DNA from: Acidobacteriaceae bacterium
Lineage (GTDB): Bacteria; Acidobacteriota; Terriglobia; Terriglobales; Acidobacteriaceae
Assembly (NCBI GenBank): GCA_003152695.1
Contig: PMAT01000072.1
Span: forward strand, 1 to 47,255
Direction: 5' to 3'
DNA length: 47,255 nt
Shown here: positions 1 to 8,232 of the stretch, piece by piece
Position numbering within the stretch: position 1 is the first letter of the stretch
Layout of the letters: each line of letters starts with the position of its first letter
The notes under the pieces: model-generated
Told to the model about the DNA's origin: nothing
The model's database searches: none
Seen by the model: only the letters and a program-made list of their open reading frames with translations
Position numbers and translations under genes: made by a program

Positions 1-162
1 TTTTAACCGGACAGCAGTGATCGGATTTGTATGCGTTCACCCTTAGGCATTCAATAGTTCTTTCCACACATGGGCTCCGGGGCATTTGCCACCATTTTTG
101 TGTGATTCTCCGCGACTCGTGGATGCGAGGTTGCTTCGCTCGGCATAGCTGAAGCCAAAAGA

Positions 163-188
163 AAAGAGCGCCAGCAACGGCGCTCTTT
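163..188. terminator. Perfect 10-bp hairpin, likely bidirectional terminator
   Basis: The two arms at 163-172 and 179-188 are exact reverse complements around a 6-base loop. The outer arms are A-rich on the left and T-rich on the right, so either strand ends in a short T run. It could terminate the minus-strand PEP-CTERM gene, with the tRNA remnant in between, or an upstream plus-strand gene outside the window. No gene is seen in 1-162. Confidence 0.6.
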
Positions 189-205
189 CCGTGACCTCTT
201 GGTAT

Positions 206-263
206 GGTCTCAAAATCCGCCGGGCTTCGGCCCTTGGGGGTTCGATTCCCCCTCCCGGCACCA
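206..263 (+). pseudogene. tRNA-Leu(CAA) 3'-half remnant, putative att scar 1
   Basis: The segment contains an anticodon loop reading CTCAAAA (anticodon CAA), the following TCCGC stem arm, a long variable arm with a TTCGG-type loop, a complete T arm around GTTCGATTC, and an acceptor end with encoded CCA. The 5' half is absent: no acceptor strand of the form GCCGGGAG or D arm lies upstream. Homology begins at the anticodon loop, the usual crossover region for integrases that use tRNA genes. A second copy lies at 6580-6636. Read as a 3'-end duplication left by an integrated element, not as a working tRNA. Confidence 0.65.
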
Positions 264-308
264 CTCAATACTTACTGCAACAAATCTTTAGCAGCATCAG
301 CCGCCAGA

Positions 309-1013
309 CTATAGCTTCAGCTTGCGACGCAATATACCGGCGAGTCCGAGGATGCCAGAACCAAACAGCATAATGCTGCTGGGCTCAGGAACGTCCCAGG
401 TGTTCGTGGTCGAGCTAAGCGTAAGCGTGAAGGATTCCCCGCCCACCCCGCAATCGCCAAAATTGGTACCGCTCTGCCGGAAGTTGCAAGTCGCAGGACC
501 GCCGAGACCGCCGTTTGGTATGTCCCACGCTTCCGTCGAGTTATTGCCCTGGGCGTCGGCGGCATTACTCAGGGAGAGCCAGTACTCGTTGCCGGCATTC
601 ATCCATGCGGAGGTAATTTGGACGGTAACATCGTAAACGTCGTAGCCGTAGCCGTTGGTGAAGAGGAACACGCTGTTTCCCCCGAAACCGGTAGTTTGCG
701 CAACGGTTCCGGAGCCCACGTCGGTGCCGAACGCCGAGGTGCCGAGCTCATAGCCAATACTCGACGGCGTGAACCCGCTGGCTAGCCACTCACCGAACTC
801 GAGGGTGTCGGCCGAACTGGAACCTGCCGCAATAAACCCGTTCGAAATGTCCTGGACAGACCCCAGAAAATTCGGGTTGTTGGGGCCGGTGATAAAGAAC
901 GCATTGTCGTTGCCATCAATCGGACCCTCGCTAAAGATTGTTGTTTGCGCGAAGCCGGTCAAGGCAAGACACAGAATTGTGAGCAGGGACAGCGAAGCAA
1001 GGCGCAGCTTCAT
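309..1013 (-). CDS. PEP-CTERM sorting domain protein, secreted
   Basis: A 234-residue exported protein. Residues 1-22 form a signal peptide (K-R start, then a leucine-rich core ending TGFAQ). The last 27 residues are a PEP-CTERM sorting signal: VPEPSS, a hydrophobic helix, then a basic RRKLKL tail, the type handled by exosortase. The middle is rich in Gly, Ser, Asn and Thr with few charges, as in extracellular matrix-type PEP-CTERM proteins, and has two cysteines near residues 177-189. A purine-rich AGGAAGGGA lies upstream of the ATG. No exosortase gene is in the window. It lies downstream of the efflux operon on the same strand after a 219-bp gap, so it probably has its own promoter. The substrate or role of the mature domain is not recognisable. 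Confidence 0.85.
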   Translation of the reverse strand: MKLRLASLSLLTILCLALTGFAQTTIFSEGPIDGNDNAFFITGPNNPNFLGSVQDISNGFIAAGSSSADTLEFGEWLASGFTPSSIGYELGTSAFGTDVGSGTVAQTTGFGGNSVFLFTNGYGYDVYDVTVQITSAWMNAGNEYWLSLSNAADAQGNNSTEAWDIPNGGLGGPATCNFRQSGTNFGDCGVGGESFTLTLSSTTNTWDVPEPSSIMLFGSGILGLAGILRRKLKL

Positions 1014-1232
1014 GGGTAAGGTCCCTTCCTGGGCCTAATCCAAATATTGCACTCTCGCGAAAACCCTCTGTCAACGCTATTTCTCACGCCGCTCTTTCCT
1101 TTCTCCGCTCGCCCGAGAGGGCAGTATCGAATTTTGCATACGTCCACCTTGCTTCGTCCGGGCGTTCAACAGTTCTTTCCACATCACCCTTCGACTGATC
1201 TTGCTGTCCGCACGCAAATAGAATTCTTGGCG

Positions 1233-4200
1233 CTACGACGCCACCGATGGCGGATTGAGTGGCTCCGTCTTTTTCGTTGCGACGGAAACCAACAATGTCT
1301 TGAGAATCACGTACAGTACCGGGATGAAGAACAGGTTGAGGACGGTGGAGAACAACATGCCACCAACAATCGCGGTCCCTACCGAATGCCTGCCCAACTT
1401 GCCTGCGCCGGTGGCGAAGTACAGGGGCAGCACGCCCAACAGGAATGCGAAGGAGGTCATCAGGATGGGGCGCAAGCGCAGCTCCGCGGCTTCGATGGCG
1501 GCCTCGGTGATGGAGCGTCCGCGCTCGATCAGTTGCTCGGCGAATTCTACGATCAGAATGGAGTTCTTCGCCGAAAGGCCGATCAGCATCACCAGTCCAA
1601 TCTGCACGTAAACGTCATCCACCAGCCCGCGCATCGAGATGAAGGACAGCGCACCCAGCACCGCCATCGGCACCGCCAGCAGGATGATGAAGGGAAGCGC
1701 GAAGCTTTCGTACTGCGCCGAGAGCGTGAGATACACCACGAGAATACCGAGGCCGAAGATGAGGATGGCTTTGCCGGCGGCCTCGACCTCTTCCAGCGCC
1801 AGGCCTGACCAACTGAACGTCATGCCCTGCAGCATGTTCTGCCGGGCCAGTTCTGCCATGGCCACCAGGCCCTGCCCCGAGCTATATCCGGGAGCGGCAC
1901 CCCCGTCAATTTCGGCGGAGCGGAACAGGTTGAAGTGGTTGATCACCTGCGGCCCGGCGGCGTCTTTCAGCGCAACGATGTTGCCCAGCGGCAGCAGGCC
2001 GTTGGCGTCGGAACGAACGTAGTACTGCCGCAGGTCCTGCGCGGTCATGCGGAAGGGCTGGTCGGCCTGCACGTACACGCGGTAGGAGCGATTGTTGAAG
2101 TCGAAATCGTTAACGTACTGCGATCCCATGTAGACGCCAAGGGCTTGCGTGACCTGGCTGAGCGGCACTCCCATGGCCTTGGCTTTCGCGCGATCGATTT
2201 GCACCAGTTGCTGCGGGTCGTTGGCGGTGAAGCTGGTGAACAGCCCGACGAGGTCCTTGCGCTGGCGGCTGCCGGCAACAATTTTGTGCGCCACCTCATC
2301 CAGGTCCTGCAACGTATTGCGGCCCAGGTCCTGCAGTTGGAACTGGAAGCCACCGAAGGCGCCGATGCCTTGAATGGCCGGCGGCTCGAAGGCCGCCACA
2401 ATGGCTCCGGGTATGGCGAAGAGCTTGGGTGCGACCCGGGCCACGATGTCGCTGGCGGCGTGCCCTTTGGCTTTGCGCAGGTCGATGGACTTCAGCGGAG
2501 CGAAGACCAGCCCGTAATTCGACGAACTGCCGCCCGTGAGCGAGAAGCCAGGGACAGCGAAGGTGCCGAATATGTCGGGGTCGGCAAGCAGGATCTTTTC
2601 CGCCTCCCGCGAGATGTTCGTCGTATAGGAGAGCGACGCTCCCGGCGGCGCCTGGACCACCACGATGAAGTAGTTCTGATCTTCCTGCGGCACGAAGCCG
2701 GTAGGAACGTGAATGTACATGAAGGCGGTGGCGGCCAGTCCGGCGAAGAACAGCCCAACCATCACGTAACGGAATTTCAAGGTTGTGGTAATGACTTTCC
2801 CGTAGCCGGAAGCCAGGCCGCGTATAAGGCGATCGACTCCGTGCGCAAATTTGCGATACGCGGTGGAGAGCCAACCGATATGTGTCCAGTCAAACGCCGA
2901 ATACTTGTATTCCTCGCCGCGCAACAGGATGGCCGCCAGCGCGGGCGACAGCGTCAGCGCATTGAACAGCGAGATCGCGATCGCGAAGGCGATAGTCAAG
3001 GAGAATTGTTTGTAGAGAATTCCGGTGGTGCCCGGGAAGAACGATACCGGTACGAATACCGAGATCAGCACCAGCGACGTCGCCACCACCGCTCCCGACA
3101 CTTCCTTCATGGCCGCCGAGGTTGCCGTGCGCGGATCGGTCTTGTCGGTGTCAATGTGGCGCTGCGCATTTTCGATGACCACGATCGCGTCATCCACCAC
3201 TAATCCTGTGGCCAGAGTGATGCCAAACAGCGTCAGCGAATTGATGGAGAAATCGAAGATCTTGATGAAGGCGAAGGTCCCGACCAGCGAAACCGGGATC
3301 GTGACCGCCGGAATGATGGTCGCGCGCCAGTCCAGCAGGAAGAGGAAGATCACCACGATCACGATGAGGATCGCTTCCTCCAGGGTCCTCACTACTTCCC
3401 GCACCGAGTCGCCAACTACGGTCGTCGTGTCAAAGGCGACGACGTACTTGATACCGGGCGGGAACGACTTGGCCAACTCCGCCAACGCCGCTTTGGCCTT
3501 CTTGTCCACGTCCAATGCGTTGGCATCCGAAAGCTGCTGCACACCGATACCGATGGCTTCATGCCCGCTGTACATCAGGTTCGAGTCGTAATTCTCGGAG
3601 CCAATCTCGGCCCGTCCGACATCTTTCAGCTGAACGATGCCGTTGCGGGTGTTTTTCAGGATGATCTGCTCGAATTCCCTCGGATCCGACAGGCGTCCTA
3701 TGACCCGCAGGGTCACCTGGAAATCTTGCTTGGGATCGGAGGGCGGACGTCCCAACTGTCCGGCCGGAATCTCGACGTTTTGCTCCTGCAAGGCGGCGAC
3801 CACGTCGGCGGCCGTCAACTGGCGCTGGGCCAGTTTGGTGGGGTCAAGCCAGATCCGCATGGCGTACTTGCGCTCACCAAAGATGATCACGTCGCCGACG
3901 CCAGGAATGCGCTTCAACGCATCCTTGACGTAAACGTCGAGGTAGTTCGAGATGTACTGGTCCGAGAGGCTGTTGTCGGGCGAATAGAACCCCGCGGCAA
4001 AAACGAAGTTCGGGTTCGCTTTGGTGATGGTGACGCCGGTGTTCTTAATCTCCTGGGGAAGGCGGCCCTGCGCGGTGGCCACGCGGTTCTGTACGTCCAC
4101 CGCCGCAATGTTCAGGTCGTAGCCGGTGCGGAAGGTCACATTGATGCTGCTGGTGCCGTCATTGGAGCTGGTCGAGGTCATATAGTGCATGCCCTCGACG

Positions 4201-4412
4201 CCATTGATCTGCTGCTCCAGCGGAATGGTGACCGCCGACTCCACCACCTGCGCATTGGCGCCCACGTAATTGCTGCTGACGTTGACTTGCGGCGGGGCCA
4301 GGTTGGGATAGAGCGAAATGGGCAGGGTAGGAATGCACACGGCCCCCGCAAGAATTATGAGGAGTGCGCAGACCGTGGCAAAAATTGGCCTTTCAATAAA
4401 AAAGTCAACCAA
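1233..4412 (-). CDS. RND efflux permease, HAE1/AcrB-MexB family
   Basis: A 1059-residue inner-membrane proton/drug antiporter of the hydrophobe/amphiphile efflux class. The start MVDFFIERPIFA matches the family. Two large periplasmic loops separate TM1-2 and TM7-8. The proton-relay pair is present as D407-D408 in GLVVDDAIVVIEN, matching AcrB D407/D408, and the partner lysine is K949 in GLSAKNSILIVEF. Length is normal. It is the second gene of a minus-strand operon, 63 bp after the adaptor at 4476-5564. No outer-membrane factor of the TolC type and no TetR-type regulator lie beside it, so the pump must recruit a channel encoded elsewhere. Drug export is inferred from the family; the substrate is unknown. 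Confidence 0.95.
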   Translation of the reverse strand: MVDFFIERPIFATVCALLIILAGAVCIPTLPISLYPNLAPPQVNVSSNYVGANAQVVESAVTIPLEQQINGVEGMHYMTSTSSNDGTSSINVTFRTGYDLNIAAVDVQNRVATAQGRLPQEIKNTGVTITKANPNFVFAAGFYSPDNSLSDQYISNYLDVYVKDALKRIPGVGDVIIFGERKYAMRIWLDPTKLAQRQLTAADVVAALQEQNVEIPAGQLGRPPSDPKQDFQVTLRVIGRLSDPREFEQIILKNTRNGIVQLKDVGRAEIGSENYDSNLMYSGHEAIGIGVQQLSDANALDVDKKAKAALAELAKSFPPGIKYVVAFDTTTVVGDSVREVVRTLEEAILIVIVVIFLFLLDWRATIIPAVTIPVSLVGTFAFIKIFDFSINSLTLFGITLATGLVVDDAIVVIENAQRHIDTDKTDPRTATSAAMKEVSGAVVATSLVLISVFVPVSFFPGTTGILYKQFSLTIAFAIAISLFNALTLSPALAAILLRGEEYKYSAFDWTHIGWLSTAYRKFAHGVDRLIRGLASGYGKVITTTLKFRYVMVGLFFAGLAATAFMYIHVPTGFVPQEDQNYFIVVVQAPPGASLSYTTNISREAEKILLADPDIFGTFAVPGFSLTGGSSSNYGLVFAPLKSIDLRKAKGHAASDIVARVAPKLFAIPGAIVAAFEPPAIQGIGAFGGFQFQLQDLGRNTLQDLDEVAHKIVAGSRQRKDLVGLFTSFTANDPQQLVQIDRAKAKAMGVPLSQVTQALGVYMGSQYVNDFDFNNRSYRVYVQADQPFRMTAQDLRQYYVRSDANGLLPLGNIVALKDAAGPQVINHFNLFRSAEIDGGAAPGYSSGQGLVAMAELARQNMLQGMTFSWSGLALEEVEAAGKAILIFGLGILVVYLTLSAQYESFALPFIILLAVPMAVLGALSFISMRGLVDDVYVQIGLVMLIGLSAKNSILIVEFAEQLIERGRSITEAAIEAAELRLRPILMTSFAFLLGVLPLYFATGAGKLGRHSVGTAIVGGMLFSTVLNLFFIPVLYVILKTLLVSVATKKTEPLNPPSVAS

Positions 4413-4475
4413 ACGGGAAGTTCCTCTCCTGCGCCGCTCGCCACGCGAAGTCTGCTGCCTATCCGATGGTGTTGC

Positions 4476-5564
4476 CTAGCTGGTTGGTTGAATGGGCACA
4501 CCGTCGATCAGGAACTGCGTGCCGGAGACGATGACCCGGTCACCGGGCGTCAGACCGCCGGTCACGGCGTAGTTATTGCCGATGGTGTCGCCCAGAGTTA
4601 CGGCGCGCTGCTTGGCGACGTGTCCGTTCCCCTGCTGGGCAGCCACGTAAACGAATGCCTGCCCGCCGATACGCGTCACCGCCAGCACCGGAACGGTCGG
4701 CGTGGGAGCCGTGCTCCAAATCACGCGCGCCTTCACCAGTTGTTCGTTGCGGAACCGGTCGAGCGAAGTGTGGATGGGCGCTTTCACCAGAACACCCTGC
4801 AGAGCGTTATCCACCTGCTGCGAAATGAAATAAATCTTGGAACTTTCGATCAGCTCGCCAGCGCTGTTGACGATTTGCACAGGGAGATCCATGCGGATGT
4901 CGCCGGCCCGCTCCGTCGGGATATAGACGTAGGCCTCCAACTCCTGGTTCTCGTCAACCGTGGTCAACAAGGTCTGCGACGACACGTAGTCCCCCAAGTG
5001 CACCGGGATGTCACCGACGATGCCGGCAAACGGGGCCTGCAGGTTGTAGTAGGCCAGCTCGCGCTGCTGCGTGACTTTGGCCGCGGTGGCGGCTTCCCAG
5101 TCGGCCTTCGAATTGGCGAACGCCTGCACCGCCTGGTCATAGCTTTGTTTGCTGGTGACTCCGGATTCGTAGAGCACGCGCTGCCGCTCCAACTCGATCT
5201 GGTTGTAGTCGTAGATGGCTTTTTTCTGTGCCTCGGTGCTGCGCTGCTCATCCACCGTCGCCTGTTGCTTTAATGGGTCGATGGTCATCAACACCTGTCC
5301 GGGGCGCACGTGATCGCCCGACTTGACCAGGATGCGGGTGAGCGTACCCGTCACCTGCGGCTGAATGCTGGCGGAACGCCGCGACTTCACTGTGGCCACG
5401 TATTCGTCCGCCCTGGGTACGGGTTCAAGGCTGATGGTCTGCGTCTTTACCGGCATGGGTTGCGACGCAGGTTGTTTCGCCTCCGTCGTACTGCTGCACC
5501 CCGAGTTGGCCAATATCGCGAACAGCAGCAGCGCCGCTTGCGCCATGATTGCGAGCTTTTTCAC
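4476..5564 (-). CDS. RND efflux periplasmic adaptor (membrane fusion) lipoprotein
   Basis: A 362-residue AcrA/MexA-type adaptor linking the permease to an outer-membrane channel. The chosen start is a GTG (MKKLAIMAQAA...) preceded by GGGGAG at a good distance. The same frame stays open upstream to 5807, but a start there would bury the signal peptide. The signal ends ANSGC|SS, giving a lipid-anchored cysteine, although the -3 residue is unusual. A biotinyl-lipoyl-like segment (VTGTLTRILVKSGDHVRPGQVL) is followed by a helical hairpin rich in Gln and Glu, then the second lipoyl half (LQAPFAGIVGDIPVHLGDYV) and beta-barrel and membrane-proximal domains (PTERAGDIRMDLP; VPVLAVTRIGG). First gene of the efflux operon; divergent from the DUF2306 gene across a 306-bp gap. 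Confidence 0.92.
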   Translation of the reverse strand: MKKLAIMAQAALLLFAILANSGCSSTTEAKQPASQPMPVKTQTISLEPVPRADEYVATVKSRRSASIQPQVTGTLTRILVKSGDHVRPGQVLMTIDPLKQQATVDEQRSTEAQKKAIYDYNQIELERQRVLYESGVTSKQSYDQAVQAFANSKADWEAATAAKVTQQRELAYYNLQAPFAGIVGDIPVHLGDYVSSQTLLTTVDENQELEAYVYIPTERAGDIRMDLPVQIVNSAGELIESSKIYFISQQVDNALQGVLVKAPIHTSLDRFRNEQLVKARVIWSTAPTPTVPVLAVTRIGGQAFVYVAAQQGNGHVAKQRAVTLGDTIGNNYAVTGGLTPGDRVIVSGTQFLIDGVPIQPTS

Positions 5565-5801
5565 GGTTTCTCCCCGGCTAACAAGTATTGAAGAAAAGGA
5601 TGCTTGTCGGCGGGCGAAAGGTTCACGAGTTTTATCCGGAACTCGACGACCCTCAGAATCGAATCTCCAGGCAGGTGTCTGGCCGGCTGGCGGAAATGGC
5701 AGGAAGGTCATACCGGCTGGCGTGTCGAGCAGAGTGGCATGAACCCGATTTTGGCGCGTCCAGCCGACTCTCGTACCAGCGCGCATGAAAGCGCAGTTCC
5801 C

Positions 5802-5814
5802 ATTCAATTTGAAT
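5802..5814. promoter_or_regulatory. 13-bp perfect palindrome in the divergent efflux/DUF2306 gap
   Basis: ATTCAATTTGAAT is a perfect inverted repeat with a single central base, 57 bp ahead of the DUF2306 start and 238 bp ahead of the adaptor start. It is AT-rich in a GC-rich setting. The position and symmetry suit a regulator operator, but short AT palindromes arise by chance and no regulator gene is adjacent. The rest of the gap (5565-5870) shows only a small GCGC...GCGC hairpin near 5781-5794 and no gene. Confidence 0.3.
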
Positions 5815-5870
5815 CTGAACTGGTGTACAGTGTGCGCTCAATCACTTCAAACTCCACTTGGGATCGTGCC

Positions 5871-6539
5871 ATGTCAACTGCCGCGCTGACTGTCCAACGC
5901 GTGTCCTGGGTTAAACCGAAGTATCTGCTGATGGGGCTGATTGTGGCCTATGTGCTCGGCCACAACGAGAGCTTCCTGGTGAATGCGAACGCCCCGGTGT
6001 GGCAGCACTACCAGCCATTCAAATGGTGGCTGTTGCCGCATGGGGTGGCCGGAGCGTGCGCGTTTGTGCTTGCCCCCATGCAGTTCTCCGACCGTCTCCG
6101 CCAGCGCTATGCGAAACTGCATCGCGTCGCAGGAAGGGTTTACGTTGCCGGCGCGTTCATTGCCGGTTCGCTGGGGATCTATATCCAGGTAATTCAACAC
6201 CGCATGGGAGTTCCGCTGTCTTTCACCATGATTGCCGCGACACATGGCAGCTTGTGGATGCTGACCACCGGCATCGCCTTCGCGTTGATCCTCCAGCGAA
6301 AGGTCCAGCAGCACCGCCAATGGATGACTCGCAGCTTTGCTGTGGGACCTGGGGTCTTTCTCGGGGCACGTGTGGTCCTGGGCGTGGCCGGCTTGGAAAA
6401 TCGGGGGCCTGCGGCGGTCGAAACCGCGGTATGGATGTGTCTGGCCTTCTCCATCGTCCTGGCAGACATCGTGCTGCAGTGGCAAGAGCAGCAGCGTTCG
6501 CGTCCCGCCGCCCGCATCGCCAAGGCCGTTGCGGCCTAA
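5871..6539 (+). CDS. DUF2306 family membrane protein
   Basis: A 222-residue polytopic membrane protein with about six hydrophobic segments. The family signature is visible: HGVAGACAFVLAPMQF, then LRQRYAKLHRVAGRVYV, and conserved His residues in later helices (ATHGSLWM, HRQWMTRSF). The frame is open from 5604, but the ATG at 5871 gives the natural N-terminus, a short hydrophilic stretch before the first helix; upstream codons are hydrophilic noise that overlaps the divergent promoter region. DUF2306 proteins are predicted inner-membrane proteins of unknown biochemical role. The conserved histidines suggest heme or metal binding, which is inference. It lies divergent to the efflux operon and just before the second tRNA remnant. 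Confidence 0.85.
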   Translation: MSTAALTVQRVSWVKPKYLLMGLIVAYVLGHNESFLVNANAPVWQHYQPFKWWLLPHGVAGACAFVLAPMQFSDRLRQRYAKLHRVAGRVYVAGAFIAGSLGIYIQVIQHRMGVPLSFTMIAATHGSLWMLTTGIAFALILQRKVQQHRQWMTRSFAVGPGVFLGARVVLGVAGLENRGPAAVETAVWMCLAFSIVLADIVLQWQEQQRSRPAARIAKAVAA

Positions 6540-6579
6540 GAAGGCTGGCGCCTTTGCCGTCGGACGTTACCAAAGTAGC

Positions 6580-6636
6580 GAGTCTCAAAATCGGCCGGGC
6601 CTTCGGCCCTTGGGGTTCGATTTCCGTCCCGGCACC
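6580..6636 (+). pseudogene. tRNA-Leu(CAA) 3'-half remnant, putative att scar 2
   Basis: A direct repeat of 206-263: the same anticodon loop CTCAAAA, variable arm with TTCGG loop, T arm GGGGTTCGATTTCC and acceptor tail CCCGGCACC. It has a few substitutions and an imperfect T stem, and like copy 1 it lacks the 5' half of a tRNA. Together the two copies delimit 264-6579, which carries the PEP-CTERM, efflux and DUF2306 genes. No integrase lies between them. The parent intact tRNA-Leu(CAA) is expected outside the window. Confidence 0.6.
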
Positions 6637-6735
6637 CCTCCTCAGCCCTTGTGAATACCGCATCTAGCTGGCGCTAGTTCACCGCACGGGAGGCGAGAGG
6701 CCAGCCCGAAATCGCCTCATTGTGCCTCGCCATCA

Positions 6736-6900
6736 GTGGTTACTTTAGTGCGAAAACGTCCTTGACCTCACAGACCACCAAGGCAGGGTCCAGCTATCAT
6801 TAACATCGTATGCGTGAACATCGGCTATGAATTGAGTAGTTACGATCACTTCTACTTGAAATAACAGTAATACCGCATCAGATCAGATTGTTCAGGAAGG
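6736..6900 (+). repeat. Duplicated leader, copy A
   Basis: The first 45 bases (GTGGTTACTTTAGTGCG... to ...ACCACCA) are identical to 7993-8037, and similarity continues with scattered changes and small indels to about 6900. The identical core starts GTGGT and ends ACCAC, so it can fold back, with an inner GTG/CAC pair. A shared TATCATTA block sits a fixed distance downstream. Copy A leads into a truncated tannase reading frame (6905-6955); copy B leads into the first phosphatase-like lipoprotein gene. Confidence 0.75.
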
Positions 6901-6904
6901 GCCG

Positions 6905-6955
6905 GACCCGGCGATCCGTTGTGCTAGCATCGCCCAGCTTCGTCTTCCAAATACT
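6905..6955 (+). pseudogene. Tannase-family gene remnant, N-terminal fragment
   Basis: Read in frame from 6905, the DNA encodes DPAIRCASIAQLRLPNT, which matches DPAVSCASVARLSLPNT just after the signal peptide of the intact tannase gene at 11342. The nucleotide match is also strong (GACCCGGCG..TTGTGCTAGC..CGCCC). No start codon and no continuation of tannase similarity are seen beyond 6955, where sequence unrelated to tannase leads to the DUF4239 gene. This is a dead fragment of a second tannase copy. Confidence 0.65.
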
Positions 6956-7032
6956 TTTCAATCCCTCCACTGCCGCTTGGCGCTGGAAGGTGGGCATCGC
7001 GAGGCAGCAATTTCATTTTGGGGTTGCTCTGC

Positions 7033-7794
7033 ATGAGTTCCATCCTGGTCGCCGCACTTGTATTCGCATGCACCTTCGGCGGGGCCTTGGTTGGTATCTT
7101 CCTCCGCGTCAGATTACCCGAGACCCATCGAGACAATGACTCAAGAGCGGTCCTCCAACTAGTGATGGGCCTGATTGCGACCATGTCTGCACTTGTCCTC
7201 GGCCTACTCATTTCCTCGGCCAAGAGTTCATATGACACGCAAAAAGCCGAGGTCCAGCAGCAAGGTATTCACGTATTACAACTCGATCGCATTCTGGCCC
7301 GCTTTGGGCCGGATGCGACGGAAGCACGAAACCAGCTTCGCCAAATTGTTTTGACCGACATCGCGCGCACTTGGCCGAATGATGGTGGCGGAGCAGCGCC
7401 CTATGACCGATTGCAGGCACAAAAGGAAGGCGAGGAGCTTTTTGAACGGATTGAGCGTCTGTCACCGAAGACGGATGCCCAGCGGCTCGACCAGAGCCGG
7501 GCGCAGCAGCTGCTTGTAAATCTATGGGAGACTAACCACCTTCTGGCCGAACAGTCCGGGGGGGGCCTTTCCTGGCCTTTCCTCATGGTGCTTGTGTTTT
7601 GGCTCACGGTCCTCTTCGTTGGCTTCGGTCTTTTCACGCGCTTCAACGTAACTGTAATTGCGGCCCTACTGGTTGGTTCGCTCTCCATGGCCGGAGCGGT
7701 CTTCCTCATTCTCGAGATGAATCAGCCGTACAGCGGGGTGATGCAGATCTCCAGCGCGCCCCTTCGCAATGCCGTGACTCAAATGGGCCGGTAG
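7033..7794 (+). CDS. DUF4239 (bestrophin-like) membrane protein
   Basis: A 253-residue membrane protein from the ATG at 7033 (GGGG lies nine bases ahead; a TTG at 7018 is the alternative). Two N-terminal hydrophobic segments (residues 3-23 and about 40-58), a soluble helical region of about 110 residues rich in Gln, Arg and Glu, then two C-terminal segments (about 178-222). The ending MNQPYSGVMQISSAPLRNA is the hallmark of the DUF4239 family, sometimes called bestrophin-like. A channel role is suggested by that name only. The gene sits between the two copies of the duplicated leader and directly after the tannase fragment, as if inserted into, or captured by, a duplicated secreted-enzyme locus. 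Confidence 0.85.
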   Translation: MSSILVAALVFACTFGGALVGIFLRVRLPETHRDNDSRAVLQLVMGLIATMSALVLGLLISSAKSSYDTQKAEVQQQGIHVLQLDRILARFGPDATEARNQLRQIVLTDIARTWPNDGGGAAPYDRLQAQKEGEELFERIERLSPKTDAQRLDQSRAQQLLVNLWETNHLLAEQSGGGLSWPFLMVLVFWLTVLFVGFGLFTRFNVTVIAALLVGSLSMAGAVFLILEMNQPYSGVMQISSAPLRNAVTQMGR

Positions 7795-7992
7795 CGCGTT
7801 GGCGATCGACCGCAACTGAGCCTGACTGAGAGATCCGCTTTTCTCCGCCGCGTCAACAGAGCCATACAAACAGTGAGGGTTTGTGGCAAGTCCACGGGCG
7901 GTCCGCCGACCGTCTTCCGATAGGGCCTGTCGCAGTTGTCAAGGGCCAGGCCCCGCTTGTTCCGCCCTTTTCCTATCTTGCAGCCGCCGCAG

Positions 7993-8155
7993 GTGGTTAC
8001 TTTAGTGCGAAAACGTCCTTGACCTCACAGACCACCAGGGCAGCGCTTACCTATCATTAGCACCGTATGCGTGGACATCAGCCATGAATTGACCAGTAAG
8101 ACGCCTTCTACCTGAAAGACAGGAATATCAGATCATCCAGGAAGAGTCGGTCGCC
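7993..8155 (+). repeat. Duplicated leader, copy B
   Basis: Matches copy A (6736-6900): 45 identical bases at the start, then roughly three-quarters identity including TATCATTA, CGTATGCGTG and ATGAATTGA blocks. It ends about 80 bp before the start of the lipoprotein gene at 8233, so it probably holds that gene's promoter or 5' leader. No gene is seen in the rest of 7795-8232. Confidence 0.75.
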
Positions 8156-8232
8156 CAGCGGACTTCAAGAGCAACACTATCCGCAACATACTGCTCGCGG
8201 TCGCAAATCGAGCGAAGGGATATGCACATAAT

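Noticed and set aside
43-264. Minus-strand 73-codon frame at the left edge
   Set aside because: It is a reverse reading of the tRNA-Leu remnant; such VPGGGIEPPRA-type frames are known artefacts.
3561-5273. 570-codon plus-strand open frame opposite the efflux genes
   Set aside because: It is the antisense shadow of the RND permease and adaptor, which have clear motifs; the translated composition is Arg/His/Gly-rich noise.
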